NCBI RefSeq assembly: GCF_024807615.1
Contig: NZ_JANUCJ010000001.1
Coordinates: 62,001 to 126,000 of the forward strand
Length of the DNA stretch: 64,000 nt
From: Tsukamurella ocularis
GTDB lineage: Bacteria; Actinomycetota; Actinomycetes; Mycobacteriales; Mycobacteriaceae
Direction: 5' to 3'
How positions within the stretch are numbered: the first letter of the stretch is position 1; every line of letters begins with the position of its first letter. This document shows positions 16,396 to 27,602 of the stretch, piece by piece. A model generated the notes under the pieces. That model ran no database searches. It had not been told where the DNA came from and saw only the letters and a program-made list of their open reading frames with translations. The position numbers were made by a program, and so were the translations under genes.

Positions 16396-17822
16396 GCACT
16401 CTCCTCCGCTGTCTCCGCCGCGACCGTCTCGTCGCCCTCGGCGAGCCTCGCCATCGACAGCCGCACCTCGGTGCCCCGGCCCGGGGCGGTGCGGACCGCG
16501 ACGCTGCCGCCGCGGCGCTCCATCCGGGACCGGATCGACTTGGCCAGGCCCTGCCGGTCCGACGGTACCCCGTCGAGGTCGAACCCGACGCCGCGGTCGC
16601 GCACGAAGACGGACACCGACGCCTCGTCGACCTCCGCGTAGGTGTCGATGCTCTCGCAGCCGGAGTGCTTGGCGGCGTTCACCATCGCCTCCTTCGCGGC
16701 GCCGAGCAGGGCGGTGAACCGGTCGTCGACGCCGAGCTCGGCGCCCTCCACGTCGCCCACGGTGATGACGTCGACCGCGACCGAATGCGCGTCCTCGACG
16801 TCCGCCGCGGCGGCCTTGAGCGCCGCGGCCAGGGACTGCGCCGGGGCCTCGGAGCCGCCGAACAGCCATTCCCGGAGCTCGCGCTCCTGGCTGCGCGCGA
16901 GGCGCTTGACGGCAGCACCGTCGGCGGACTGCTTCTGGATGAGGGCGAGCGTCTGCAGCACGGAATCGTGCAGGTGCGAGGCGATCTCCTCGCGCTCGAT
17001 GGTGCGCACCCGGGCGGCGCGCTCGGCGCCGAGGTCGCGCCACATACGCACCCAGATCGGTACAGTGAGCAGTGCGACGCCGACCAGCGTGAGCACGACG
17101 GCGGCGAGAGCCGTCGGGATCGCGGCCACGTCGACCCGCCCCAGGAAGACCACGGCGAGGCCGACGATCACCAGCGTGACCCCGCCCAGCATCCGCAGCC
17201 CGGTGATGAGCCGGGAGCCACCCGCATGCGTGGACACCGGTGTCCGCGAAGCGGAATCGGCCTCCCGCCAGACGAGGGCCGCGCCGATCCCGATGACCAG
17301 CACGGGAACCACGAAGCCGGCACTGGTGTTGCTCGCCACGGAGGCGAGGGTCGCGGCACCGACGACGCCGAGGACCGCCAGTGCGAGGCCCTGACGGCGC
17401 TCGGCCGGGTCGGGATGCTCGGTGTCGGTGCCCGGTCGGCACATGAACCACAGCAGCGCGTACATCACCACGCCCGCGCCCAGCAGCGCGAGCAGGGTGA
17501 AGGCGATGCGGACCTTGGTGGCGTCGACCCCGAGGTGATCGGCGATGCCGCCGCACACGCCGCCGATCACCGCGCCGCCGTTGCGGCGGTACAGACGGGG
17601 GTACGACGGTGCCGGGGCCGGCTGCACCGGCGGCGGGACGACGGCGGGCCGCGCGGCGGCCGACGGGACGATGCCCGACGGTGCGCGGCCCGACGGCGCG
17701 GGCGCGCGGAACCCGGCCGCCGGGGCCTGGTTCGCGCCCTGCTGCCAGTTCTGCCAGCCCTGCTGCCACGCCTGCTGGCGAGCCTGGTGCCGCGCCCAGC
17801 GGCGCTGTGCTCGTCTGCTCAT
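16392..17822 (-). CDS. PspC-domain sensor histidine kinase
   Basis: This 476-residue kinase starts at ATG 17822 with GAGGG upstream. A basic, Gln/Pro-rich N-terminus leads into a PspC domain (RRNGGAVIGGVCGGIADHLG), then about five membrane helices, a DesK/LiaS-type dimerisation helix with the phospho-acceptor His285 in HLHDSVLQTLALIQ, and an ATPase domain (NAAKHSG, DRGVGFD, GRGTEVRLSM). It is co-translated with the response regulator. The divergent gene at 17966 also carries a PspC domain, which suggests one envelope-stress module. Confidence 0.92.
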   Translation of the reverse strand: MSRRAQRRWARHQARQQAWQQGWQNWQQGANQAPAAGFRAPAPSGRAPSGIVPSAAARPAVVPPPVQPAPAPSYPRLYRRNGGAVIGGVCGGIADHLGVDATKVRIAFTLLALLGAGVVMYALLWFMCRPGTDTEHPDPAERRQGLALAVLGVVGAATLASVASNTSAGFVVPVLVIGIGAALVWREADSASRTPVSTHAGGSRLITGLRMLGGVTLVIVGLAVVFLGRVDVAAIPTALAAVVLTLVGVALLTVPIWVRMWRDLGAERAARVRTIEREEIASHLHDSVLQTLALIQKQSADGAAVKRLARSQERELREWLFGGSEAPAQSLAAALKAAAADVEDAHSVAVDVITVGDVEGAELGVDDRFTALLGAAKEAMVNAAKHSGCESIDTYAEVDEASVSVFVRDRGVGFDLDGVPSDRQGLAKSIRSRMERRGGSVAVRTAPGRGTEVRLSMARLAEGDETVAAETAEESA

Positions 17823-17965
17823 GATCCCTCGATGGTGGCACGGATCGTCGCCCTCGGGTATCGGGGAAGCCCCTGAAAGATCACCCTTCACCCCGAGGCA
17901 CGGCACCGCGATTTCAGGGTAGATCCCGATGGACCGGGGCCGCCGCGGCCCGCAGGATCGAAGGC

Positions 17966-19333
17966 ATGGATACGACAACCCTCTCCAGCGAGCTCCGGCA
18001 GATGTGGGAGACCAGGCCGCTCCGGGCCCGCAATGCGCCGATCGCCGGCGTGTGCACGGGCTTCGCGCGCCGCTACCAGGTGGACGTCGCGCTGGTCCGC
18101 GCGGCGTTCATCGGGGCGACGGTGCTCGGCGGACTCGGTTTCGTCGCCTACATCGTCGGCGTCTTCGTGCTCCCCAAGGAATCCGAGTACGCGTACGGCA
18201 CGCCCGTGCAGCGCTCGGGCCCGCCGACCTTCGTCCTCATCATCGCGGCGGTGATCGCGGTGACCTTCGGCAGCGGCATGAGCTCCTCGTGGCCGGGTGC
18301 CGGGCTCATCAGCATCGCCCTGCTGGCGGCCGGGTGGTACGCGCTGCACCAGCGTCTGCCCGTGCCCCCGCCCGGCACCGCCGTCTCCACGAGGCTCGCG
18401 CCGGCGGCCCCCGTCGGGGCCTGGCAGCCGCCCGCGGCCCAGTTCCCGTGGCAGCCGGTGTGGACGCCGCCGGCCGATCCTCGCGCCACGTCGGCCCACG
18501 GACCGGAGGCGCCGAAGACCGACGCTCCCGCTCCGGAGCAGGCGCCGGAGGCGAGTCCCGCCGCCGAGCAGGCTCCGGCACCGTCGGAGCCCTTGAACCT
18601 GCGGAAGGCGCCGACCCCCGAGGCCCCGCGCGTGCAGACGCAGGTGACCGAAGAGATCCATCCGCCGCGCTGGGATCCGCTGGGCGCGGCGCCCTTCGCC
18701 TGGGACCTGCCCGAGCCGGCGGCGGCGCACGCCCCGGTCCCGGCTGAGCCCAAGCGCCGCACCCGAATCACGCCCGTCACGCTCGGCATCGCCCTGCTCA
18801 CGGCCGCGGCCATCGCCACCCTCAACCTCGTGTTCGCCGTGCCGATCTCGCCCGTGGTGGCCGCCGCCATCGTGCTCGGCGTGGTGGGCGCCGGACTCGT
18901 CGCGGGCGCCTTCCGGCGCAGCGGCTACGGCCTGCTCGCCGTCGCGATCCCCCTGGCGGGCTTCGTGATCGTGGGCACGATGGCGCAGAACGTGATGAGC
19001 GGCTTCGCCGACGCCCCGCGCGGCGACAAGCAGTTCGTGGTGCCAACGCCCACCGACCTCCAGGAGCAGTACGTCCTCCAGGTGGGCTCGCTACAGCTCG
19101 ACCTGCGGCAGCTCACCCTCGACCACGACCGCACGGTGACCACCCGGGTGGGCGTGGGTGACACGCAGATCCAGATCCCCGCCGCGATGAACGTCACGGT
19201 GCAGTGCCAGGTGTCGGTCGGGGACTCCGACTGCCCCACGGCCCTGAACAGCGTCGTGACCCCCGGCGCCCCCACCCTGACCATCGACGCCCAGGGCAAC
19301 GTGGGCAATGTGGAGGTGAATCGTGTCCGCTGA
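17966..19333 (+). CDS. PspC-domain membrane protein with LiaF-like C-terminus
   Basis: This 455-residue protein begins with a PspC domain (RNAPIAGVCTGFARRYQ) and two helices. A long Pro/Ala-rich cytosolic linker (about 140-270) leads to three further membrane helices and a C-terminal beta-rich part (VGSLQLDLRQL, then TRVGVGDTQIQIP) resembling LiaF/DUF2154 domains. LiaF-type proteins restrain their cognate kinase. It is divergent from the PspC histidine kinase by 143 bases, and together they look like a LiaFSR-type envelope stress system. That role is inferred from domains and context. Confidence 0.8.
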   Translation: MDTTTLSSELRQMWETRPLRARNAPIAGVCTGFARRYQVDVALVRAAFIGATVLGGLGFVAYIVGVFVLPKESEYAYGTPVQRSGPPTFVLIIAAVIAVTFGSGMSSSWPGAGLISIALLAAGWYALHQRLPVPPPGTAVSTRLAPAAPVGAWQPPAAQFPWQPVWTPPADPRATSAHGPEAPKTDAPAPEQAPEASPAAEQAPAPSEPLNLRKAPTPEAPRVQTQVTEEIHPPRWDPLGAAPFAWDLPEPAAAHAPVPAEPKRRTRITPVTLGIALLTAAAIATLNLVFAVPISPVVAAAIVLGVVGAGLVAGAFRRSGYGLLAVAIPLAGFVIVGTMAQNVMSGFADAPRGDKQFVVPTPTDLQEQYVLQVGSLQLDLRQLTLDHDRTVTTRVGVGDTQIQIPAAMNVTVQCQVSVGDSDCPTALNSVVTPGAPTLTIDAQGNVGNVEVNRVR

Positions 19334-19571
19334 CAACAGCTCCGGCCGCGAGCGCGGCACGTCGCCCGCGCTTCTGGTCGCCGGGATCGCGGCCCTCGCG
19401 ATCGCCGCCTGGGGGATCGTTGGCGGCCCCCGCCTGATCGACGCCGGCACCCTGCTCGGGATCCTCGCGATCGGTGCCGTCGTGGTGGCGGGGGTGACCC
19501 TGATCAGGCCGCGAAGAGGCTCCGATTCCGCGCCGCCCACTGCGCCAGGCTCATCGCCGGACGGCCACTGA
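19323..19571 (+). CDS. Small two-helix membrane protein
   Basis: An 82-residue protein with two membrane helices (about 17-36 and 41-60) and a short Pro/Ser tail. The GTG at 19323 overlaps the end of the PspC gene, so it is probably translated with it. Its last 68 bases overlap the convergent NmrA-like gene, which is unusual and leaves some doubt about the true end. No family recognised. Confidence 0.55.
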   Translation: MSADNSSGRERGTSPALLVAGIAALAIAAWGIVGGPRLIDAGTLLGILAIGAVVVAGVTLIRPRRGSDSAPPTAPGSSPDGH

Positions 19572-20310
19572 GTTCCTCGACCAGCGAGTTCGCCTCCTGC
19601 CGATACTGGCGGGAGGCGTCTTGCAGGTCCAAGTACCAGCCGGCCATGTCGCCCATCTCGGGGCGCAGCGCCGCCTCGGCCTCCTCGCGGCTGATCTGCT
19701 CGAAGCCCACCTCGCGGCCGATGCCCTCGCCGATCTGCGCGGCCATCTCGACGCGAGTGAGGAAGCTCGGCCCGGTGAGCTCGTAGACCTCGCCGACGTG
19801 CGCCGACCGGTCCTCGTTCGCCAACAGCGCGGCGGCGACCGCGGCGACGTCGTCCATGGAGATCGGCGCGCTGCCCGCGTCCGGGTAGGGCTCGCGGACC
19901 ACGCCGGCGGCGACCTGCCCGGCCCAGCCCGCGAAGTTCTCCATGAACTCGCCCGGGCCCAGCACCGTCACGTCGATGCCGCTCGCGAGGATCGTGTCGG
20001 TGAGCGCCTGCCAGTGCGCGCTGCCCGACGTGGCGACCACGTACTGGACGCCCGCGTCTTTCGCCCGGCGCAGCACCTCGGCGGCGGTGGGCTCGTACGG
20101 CGCCAGGTACATCGCGCTCACGCCCTCGAAGGCGCCGTCGAGCGTCTCCGGCTTGCCGATGAAGCCGCTGAAGGCCTCCACCCCGCTCGGTAGCGCCGCC
20201 TTCGCGGGGTTGGTGGTGAGCGCCCGGATGTCCGAGACAGCCCTCGCCGCCAGCTCGTCGACCACTTTCCGCCCGATATTGCCCGTTGCACCCGTCACCA
20301 GAATCGTCAT
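19504..20310 (-). CDS. NmrA-like NAD(P)-binding protein (atypical SDR)
   Basis: This 268-residue Rossmann protein has the N-terminal dinucleotide motif TGATGNIG. It lacks the SDR YxxxK pair, placing it among NmrA/QorB-like atypical SDRs that act as quinone reductases or redox sensors. The C-terminus (PAMSLAQWAARNRSLF) is typical of this group. It is single, minus strand, convergent with the PspC gene pair and 40 bases beyond the guaA stop. The substrate is not predictable. Confidence 0.85.
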   Translation of the reverse strand: MTILVTGATGNIGRKVVDELAARAVSDIRALTTNPAKAALPSGVEAFSGFIGKPETLDGAFEGVSAMYLAPYEPTAAEVLRRAKDAGVQYVVATSGSAHWQALTDTILASGIDVTVLGPGEFMENFAGWAGQVAAGVVREPYPDAGSAPISMDDVAAVAAALLANEDRSAHVGEVYELTGPSFLTRVEMAAQIGEGIGREVGFEQISREEAEAALRPEMGDMAGWYLDLQDASRQYRQEANSLVEELSGRPAMSLAQWAARNRSLFAA

Positions 20311-20350
20311 GGCGCCGACGGTACCGGCGGCACAGGTCAGAACACGTCCG

Positions 20351-21916
20351 CTATTCCCATTCGATGGTCCCCGGCGGCTTGCTCGTCACGTCGAGCACCA
20401 CGCGGTTGACCTCTTCGACCTCGTTCGTAATGCGGGTCGAGATGATCTCGAGCGTCTCGTAGGGCACCCGCGTCCAGTCCGCGGTCATCGCGTCCTCGGA
20501 GCTGACCGGGCGCAGCACGATCGGGTGGCCGTAGGTGCGGCCGTCGCCCTGTACGCCCACGCTGCGGACGTCGGCGAGCAGCACGACCGGGCACTGCCAG
20601 ATGGTGCCGTCGAGGCCCGCGGCGGTGAGCTCCTCGCGGGCGATCGCGTCGGCCTTGCGCAGCAGGTCGAGGCGGCCGCGGGTGACCTCGCCGACGATGC
20701 GGATCGCCAGGCCCGGCCCGGGGAAGGGCTGGCGGCCGACGATCTCCTCCGGCAGGCCCAGCTCGCGGCCGACCGCGCGGACTTCGTCCTTGAACAGCAG
20801 GCGCAGCGGCTCGACGAGCGTGAACTCCAGGTCCTCCGGCAGGCCGCCCACGTTGTGGTGGCTCTTGATGTTCGCCGTGCCCGCGCCGCCGCCCGACTCC
20901 ACCACGTCGGGGTACAGCGTGCCCTGGACGAGGAACGCCACCTTGGCGTCCGCCGTGCCGACGACCTCGGAGACCGCGCCCTCGAAGGAGCGGATGAACA
21001 GCTCGCCGATCGTCTTGCGCTTCGTCTCCGGGTCGGAGACACCGGCCAGGCGGGACAGGAAGGTCTCCTCGGCATCGACGGTGACCAGGCGCGCGCCCGT
21101 CGCAGCGACAAAGTCCTTCTGCACCTGCTCGCGCTCGCCCTGCCGCAGCAGGCCGTGATCGACGAAGACACAAGTCAACCGTTCGCCGATGGCGCGCTGG
21201 ACCAGCGCGGCCGCGACCGCGGAATCCACACCGCCGGACAAGCCGCAGATCGCGAGGCCGTTCTCACCGACCTGGGCCCGCACGTCCTCGATGAGTTGCT
21301 CGGCGATGTTCGCCGCGGTCCAGGTGGGCTTGAGCCCGGCGATCTCGTACAGGAAGCGCGTGAGCACCTCCTGCCCGTGCGGGCTGTGCAGCACCTCGGG
21401 GTGGTACTGGACGCCGGCCATCCGCTTGTCCGCGTTCTCGAACGCGGCGACCGGGGCACCGGGCGTCGACGCCACCGTCGAGAAGCCCTCGGGTGCGACC
21501 TGCACGGCGTCGTTGTGGCTCATCCACACCGGCTGCTCGGCCGGGAGCCCCACGTGCAGGACACCGTCGCCCTGCGGTGTGAGGGTGGTCCGCCCGAACT
21601 CGCGCCCGCCCGTGTTGGCGACGGTGCCGCCGAGGGCCCTCGCCATCATCTGGAAGCCGTAGCAGATGCCGAAGACCGGGACGCCGAGGTCGAAGACCGC
21701 GGAATCGAGGTTGGGGGCGTCCTCCGCGTACACCGACGCGGGGCCGCCCGACAGCACGATGGCGGCGGGGTTCTTGGCGCGCACCTCCTCGGCGGTGATG
21801 GTGTGCGGCACCACCTCCGAGTAGATCCGCGCCTCGCGGACGCGGCGCGCGATCAGCTGCGCGTACTGCGCGCCGAAGTCGACGACCAGAACGGGGTTGG
21901 GTGAGGAGTCCGTCAC
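20351..21916 (-). CDS. guaA: GMP synthase (glutamine-hydrolysing)
   Basis: This 521-residue enzyme makes GMP from XMP, ATP and glutamine, the last step of guanine nucleotide synthesis. The N-terminal class I glutaminase has the nucleophile in FGICYGFQ and the His-Glu pair in YHPEV. The ATP-pyrophosphatase domain has the P-loop GLSGGVDSA, and the dimerisation domain ends in KPPGTIEWE. It starts at GTG 21916. guaB and guaB3 lie 3-6 kb away on the same strand. Confidence 0.97.
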   Translation of the reverse strand: MTDSSPNPVLVVDFGAQYAQLIARRVREARIYSEVVPHTITAEEVRAKNPAAIVLSGGPASVYAEDAPNLDSAVFDLGVPVFGICYGFQMMARALGGTVANTGGREFGRTTLTPQGDGVLHVGLPAEQPVWMSHNDAVQVAPEGFSTVASTPGAPVAAFENADKRMAGVQYHPEVLHSPHGQEVLTRFLYEIAGLKPTWTAANIAEQLIEDVRAQVGENGLAICGLSGGVDSAVAAALVQRAIGERLTCVFVDHGLLRQGEREQVQKDFVAATGARLVTVDAEETFLSRLAGVSDPETKRKTIGELFIRSFEGAVSEVVGTADAKVAFLVQGTLYPDVVESGGGAGTANIKSHHNVGGLPEDLEFTLVEPLRLLFKDEVRAVGRELGLPEEIVGRQPFPGPGLAIRIVGEVTRGRLDLLRKADAIAREELTAAGLDGTIWQCPVVLLADVRSVGVQGDGRTYGHPIVLRPVSSEDAMTADWTRVPYETLEIISTRITNEVEEVNRVVLDVTSKPPGTIEWE

Positions 21917-21967
21917 CCGGCTCAGTCTAGTCGCGGGCGGGGCCGCGATCCGACAGAGGGCGGGACA

Positions 21968-22123
21968 TCACGGCACGTCCGCGGGCTCCCACAGCGGCAC
22001 GGGGGCGTACCAGAGGAACTCGTCGCGGGTGACGCGGACCCGACGCCCGGCGAGGACCGCTCGTTCTCGCGCCGCGTGCGGCGAGCGGACGTCGGTCGCG
22101 GCCTCTCGGTTCCGGTCTGACAA
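21968..22123 (-). CDS. Possible 51-residue protein after the AlkD-like gene
   Basis: A TTG-started frame lies 9 bases past the stop of the AlkD-like gene, in the same frame. It encodes 51 residues ending VRVTRDEFLWYAPVPLWEPADVP, with acidic, aromatic and proline content that does not look like random high-GC translation. I see no strong ribosome binding site and recognise no family. It may be a small co-transcribed protein, or chance. Confidence 0.3.
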   Translation of the reverse strand: MSDRNREAATDVRSPHAARERAVLAGRRVRVTRDEFLWYAPVPLWEPADVP

Positions 22124-22132
22124 GCGCCCGGT

Positions 22133-22789
22133 CTAGGCCTCGCGGCGGCGGACGATCTCGGTGATCCAGGCCGGCGCGAAGGGCGAGGTGCAGCCCTTCG
22201 ACACCGGGTAGTCCGCGAGTACCTGGAGGTCCTCGCCGATCGCGATCGCGCGGGCGCGGCGGGCCTCGTCTTCGATGCCGATCGTCGCGAGGGTCTCGTT
22301 CATGGCCCACTGCAGCTTCGGCTCGGCGTCGCGCATCTCGCGGGCGATGGTGCCGAGCAGCGCGTCGCGGTCGAGGTCGGCGGTGGTCACCACATGCGTC
22401 GTGAGCGCCCAGCCGGCCGCTCGGACCCTCGGGTCGTCGTCCTCGAACCATCGGGCGCGCAGTACCGCCACGTACGGCGACTTCTTCACCAGGTAGTTCA
22501 GCAGCCAGTCGTGCGCCTTATCGCTGCGCGTGGTGCGCAGCATCGCCTCCAGCTCGTCCGCCGTGAACTGCTTCGGCTTCGCGATGAGCAGGGCCACCAG
22601 CTGCGCCGCCACGTCGCCCGAATCCCACAGCTCGCCCGCCAGCCCACGGTCGGTGCCGATCGCCTTCGCCACCGCCCGAAGTTTCGTCAGGTTCACCCCG
22701 TGCGGGTCACCGTGCCGCTCATTGACCGCCCGCGCCTTCGGGTCCTCGAGCGCCGCGAGCTCGGCCACGATTTCTTCGACTCGCGTCAT
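22133..22789 (-). CDS. AlkD-like DNA alkylation repair (HEAT-repeat) protein
   Basis: This 218-residue all-helical protein matches the DNA_alkylation_repair (AlkD/AlkC) family, whose HEAT-like helical pairs wrap damaged DNA and excise bulky or alkylated bases. The typical segments HDWLLNYLVKKS and KLQWAMNETLATIG are present. ATG 22789 (MTRVEEIV) is chosen because upstream extensions overlap choD and read as non-protein. It is shorter and more divergent than AlkD, so glycosylase activity is uncertain. Confidence 0.8.
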   Translation of the reverse strand: MTRVEEIVAELAALEDPKARAVNERHGDPHGVNLTKLRAVAKAIGTDRGLAGELWDSGDVAAQLVALLIAKPKQFTADELEAMLRTTRSDKAHDWLLNYLVKKSPYVAVLRARWFEDDDPRVRAAGWALTTHVVTTADLDRDALLGTIAREMRDAEPKLQWAMNETLATIGIEDEARRARAIAIGEDLQVLADYPVSKGCTSPFAPAWITEIVRRREA

Positions 22790-22892
22790 GACATCGAGGT
22801 TAGCGCTGACGAAAGTCGGGTCCTGCGGGCAGCCGAGGCGAAATCCTGCCTCCATGGGCCGTAGGACTCGAATTTCGGAAATCGTGACCGGC

Positions 22893-24638
22893 TCAGGCCT
22901 GCGACTCCTGTGCCGGACGGACCTTCGGCAGGGGCAGCAGCAGCTGGCCGGGCGCGCCCGCGGGCACGGCCGGCGCCTTCGGCGCGGTCGCGGCGATGCG
23001 CTGGTAGCCGGTGCCCTGCGCGGGGCGCGGGTCGGCCTCACCCTTGTTCGGCCAGAGCGACGCGGCGCGCTCGGCCTGCGCCGCGATCGACAGCGACGGG
23101 TTGACGCCGAGGTTCGCGGAGATGGCGGCGCCGTCGACCACGAACAGCGACGGGTAGTTGTGGATGCGGTGGTAGGGGTCGATGACGCCGGTCTCGGGCG
23201 TCTCCGAAATCGCTGCGCCGCCGAGGAAGTGGGCGGTCATCGGGACGTTGAAGATGTCACCCCAGGTGCCACCGGCCACGCCGTTCAGCTTCTCCGCGCC
23301 GATCCGCGCCGCCTCGTTGCCCGCCGGGATCCAGGTCGGGTTCGGCGCGCCGTGGCCCTGCTTGGAGACCATCCGCCGCTTCTTCGAGCCGGGGATCTTC
23401 TTGGTATACGTCGTGATCGAGTTGTCCAGGCTCTGCATGACCAGCAGGATCAACACACGCTGGCCCCAGTCCTTCTGCGTGAGTAGAAGCTTGAGGTCCG
23501 TCGGCTTCTTGGCGAGGCCCTTGAGGAAGCCGCCGAGGCGGGTGCGCTTCTCGCCGCCGTCGACGAGGAGTGTCTGCAGCAGGCCCATGGCGTTGCGGCC
23601 GGGGCCGTAGCGGACGGGCTCGATGTGGGTATCGGGCGTCGGGTAGAAGGAGCTGGTGATCGCGACGCCCTGCGACAGGTCCTGCGACGGGTCGGCCACC
23701 GTGCGCGCCGAACCCAGGATCGACTCGGAGTTGGTGCGGGTGAGCACGCCGAGCCGCTCCGAGAGCTTCGGCAGCGCGCCAGTGTCCTTGAGCGAGTGCA
23801 GCAGGGTCTGCGTGCCCCAGGTGCCGGCGGCGAAGACCACGTTGTCCGCCGTGTAGACCGTGCGGTTCTTGCGCGCGACGGCACCGGTACGCACCGTCGA
23901 CACCTCCCAGACGCCCTTGCGGCCCTCGCGCAGCGCAGTCACCGTGGTCATCGGGATGAAGCGCGCGCCGCCCGCCTCCGCGAGGTGGATGTAGTTCTTC
24001 ATCAGCGTGTTCTTGGCGCCCACGCGGCAGCCCGACATGCACTGGCCACACTCGGTGCAGCCCGTGCGGGCGGGGCCGGCGCCGCCGAAGAACGGGTCCG
24101 CGTCGGTGCGGCCCGGCTGATTGAAGTACACGCCCACCGGGGTCTCGGTGAACGTGTCCGCGACGCCCATCTCCTCCGCGATCTGCTTGATCACGCGATC
24201 CGACGGGGTCTCGTGCGGGTTCTTCACCACGCCCAGCATGCGGCGGGCCTGGTCGTAGAACGGGCTGAGCTCGTCGTCCCAGTCGGTGATGTGCTTCCAC
24301 TGCGGGTCGTTGAAGAACGGCGCGGGCGGCTTGTACAGCGTGTTCGCGTAGTTCAGCGAGCCACCACCCACGCCGGCGCCGGCGAGGACCACGGCATCGT
24401 TGAGCAGGTGGATCCGCTGGATGCCGTACAGGCCCATCTTCGGCGCCCAGACGAACTTCTTGAGGTTCCAGGTGCTCTCGGCGAAGTCCTCGTCCTCGAA
24501 GCGCTGGCCGGCCTCGAGCACACCGACGCGGTAGCCCTTCTCCGTCAGGCGCAGCGCCGTGACGCTGCCGCCGAACCCGGAACCGATCACGAGCACGTCG
24601 AAGTGATCGCCCGACTTCTGCTTGACTGCCTTGGCCAT
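22893..24638 (-). CDS. choD: Cholesterol oxidase-type GMC oxidoreductase
   Basis: This 581-residue flavoprotein has the FAD-binding GSGFGGS (residues 19-25), VLAGAGVGGGSLNYAN, the CxxCxxxCRVGAKNT region (CTECGQCMSGC) and the C-terminal GMC signature around HFLGGAAISE and IHNYPSLFVVDGAAISANLG. It corresponds to mycobacterial ChoD, which is annotated as cholesterol oxidase, though its in vivo sterol role is disputed. There is no signal peptide. Position upstream of guaA and downstream of guaB3 matches mycobacteria. RBS GGTGAGGGG precedes the ATG. Confidence 0.92.
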   Translation of the reverse strand: MAKAVKQKSGDHFDVLVIGSGFGGSVTALRLTEKGYRVGVLEAGQRFEDEDFAESTWNLKKFVWAPKMGLYGIQRIHLLNDAVVLAGAGVGGGSLNYANTLYKPPAPFFNDPQWKHITDWDDELSPFYDQARRMLGVVKNPHETPSDRVIKQIAEEMGVADTFTETPVGVYFNQPGRTDADPFFGGAGPARTGCTECGQCMSGCRVGAKNTLMKNYIHLAEAGGARFIPMTTVTALREGRKGVWEVSTVRTGAVARKNRTVYTADNVVFAAGTWGTQTLLHSLKDTGALPKLSERLGVLTRTNSESILGSARTVADPSQDLSQGVAITSSFYPTPDTHIEPVRYGPGRNAMGLLQTLLVDGGEKRTRLGGFLKGLAKKPTDLKLLLTQKDWGQRVLILLVMQSLDNSITTYTKKIPGSKKRRMVSKQGHGAPNPTWIPAGNEAARIGAEKLNGVAGGTWGDIFNVPMTAHFLGGAAISETPETGVIDPYHRIHNYPSLFVVDGAAISANLGVNPSLSIAAQAERAASLWPNKGEADPRPAQGTGYQRIAATAPKAPAVPAGAPGQLLLPLPKVRPAQESQA

Positions 24639-24750
24639 CTGGCACCCCTCACCCGTCCGCGGTGGACATGTGTCACCGGGCCGCGGCTGAAACGGCCCTA
24701 CTGACGGGTAACGGTACTACTAAACTTCACTCAATAACAGGGCTTCGCGC

Positions 24751-25911
24751 TCAGTACGCGACATTGAGTCCCACCTTCTGGAACTCCTTGAGCTCGCTGT
24801 AGCCCGCCTTGGCCATCGACCGGCGCAGGCCGCCGACCAGGTTCAACTGGCCGTTCGGCTCCGTCGACGGACCGGTGAGGATGGTCGCGAGCGACGGCGC
24901 GGCGACGCCCTCCCCTGCGTCCAGCCCGCCGAGCTGCGCGGGCGCGACGGCGCCGCGAGGCATCGACGGGTGCGCGGCCACCGACGGCCAGTACCAGCCC
25001 TTGCCCGGCGCCTCGGCGGCGTTCGCCAGCGGCGCGCCCAGCATCGTCGCGTCGGCACCGCACGCGATCGCACGCGCCACATCGCCGGCGCTGTAGATGT
25101 CACCGTCGGCGATGACGTGCACGTACCGACCGCCGGTCTCGTCGAGGTAGTCGCGCCGCGCGGCCGCGGCGTCTGCGATCGCGGTCGCCATCGGCACGCC
25201 GATGCCGAGAACTTCGCGGGTGGTCGTCGCGCCCTCGGCCGAGCCGTAGCCGACGATGACCCCCGCGGCGCCGGTGCGCATGAGGTGCAGCGCGGTGCGG
25301 TGATCGCTCACGCCGCCCGCGACGACGGGGATGTCGAGGTCACCGATGAAGGTCTTGAGGTTGAGCGGCTCCCCCGCCGAGTCCTCGTTCGAGACGTGCT
25401 CGGCCGAGATGATGGTGCCGTGGATCACCAGCAGGTCGATGCCCGCCTTGACCAGTACCGGCGTCAGCTCGCGGGCGCGCTGCGGGGAGACTCGGACCGC
25501 CACCGTCACCCCGGCGTCCCGGACCCGGCCGACGGCCGCGGCCAGCAACTCGGGATCGAGTGGCGCCGCATGCAGCTCCTGCAGGCGGCGGATCGCCGCG
25601 ATGCCGGTGATGTCGGATGCGGCGAGCTCGACGACCTGTTCCAGCTGTGCCTCCGCGTCACGGTGCCGGGAGAACAGGCCCTCCGCATTGAGCACGCCCA
25701 GGCCGCCCAGCTTGCCGAGCTCGATCGCGAACTCCGGCGAGCCGATCGCGTCCGTCGGGTGCGAGAGGATCGGGGTGTCGAAGCGGTACGCGTCGAGCTG
25801 CCAGGCGGTGGACACCTCCTTCGACGAACGGGTGCGCCGCGAGGGGACGATGTTCACGTCCTGCAGCTCGTAGGTGCGCCGGGCCGTGCGACCCATGCCG
25901 ATCTCAACCAT
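24751..25911 (-). CDS. guaB3: GuaB3 family IMPDH-related protein
   Basis: This 386-residue TIM-barrel protein is related to IMP dehydrogenase but lacks the CBS pair and the GSxCxT catalytic loop in its usual form. The N-terminus VEIGMGRTARRTYEL and C-terminus GGLRRSMAKAGYSELKEFQKVG are characteristic of GuaB3. I start at ATG 25911 (MVEIGMGR) rather than the TTG at 25920. It sits 68 bases downstream of guaB, as in mycobacteria. A role in purine nucleotide interconversion is likely; the reaction in this organism is not shown. Confidence 0.93.
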   Translation of the reverse strand: MVEIGMGRTARRTYELQDVNIVPSRRTRSSKEVSTAWQLDAYRFDTPILSHPTDAIGSPEFAIELGKLGGLGVLNAEGLFSRHRDAEAQLEQVVELAASDITGIAAIRRLQELHAAPLDPELLAAAVGRVRDAGVTVAVRVSPQRARELTPVLVKAGIDLLVIHGTIISAEHVSNEDSAGEPLNLKTFIGDLDIPVVAGGVSDHRTALHLMRTGAAGVIVGYGSAEGATTTREVLGIGVPMATAIADAAAARRDYLDETGGRYVHVIADGDIYSAGDVARAIACGADATMLGAPLANAAEAPGKGWYWPSVAAHPSMPRGAVAPAQLGGLDAGEGVAAPSLATILTGPSTEPNGQLNLVGGLRRSMAKAGYSELKEFQKVGLNVAY

Positions 25912-25979
25912 GTCGCGCAACGCGCTCAGTCCTTCCGGTTCCGGAGCGACCGCTCCGAATGTGCCTGTTCAGCAGGGTT

Positions 25980-27539
<1,560 letters not shown>

Positions 27540-27602
27540 TTACTGCGCTCATCACGCGCGTGTGACTGGCCTTCCCCGGTCATTCCTGCGTACCGTGGGG
27601 GC

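Noticed and set aside
21927-22451. A 174-codon minus-strand frame across the AlkD-like gene.
   Set aside because: Its Arg/Pro/Ala-rich translation is typical of an out-of-frame shadow of a high-GC gene.
24664-24673. GACATGTGTC near the choD start as a possible KstR-type operator.
   Set aside because: The inverted repeat is only 4 bp per arm and does not match the KstR consensus.
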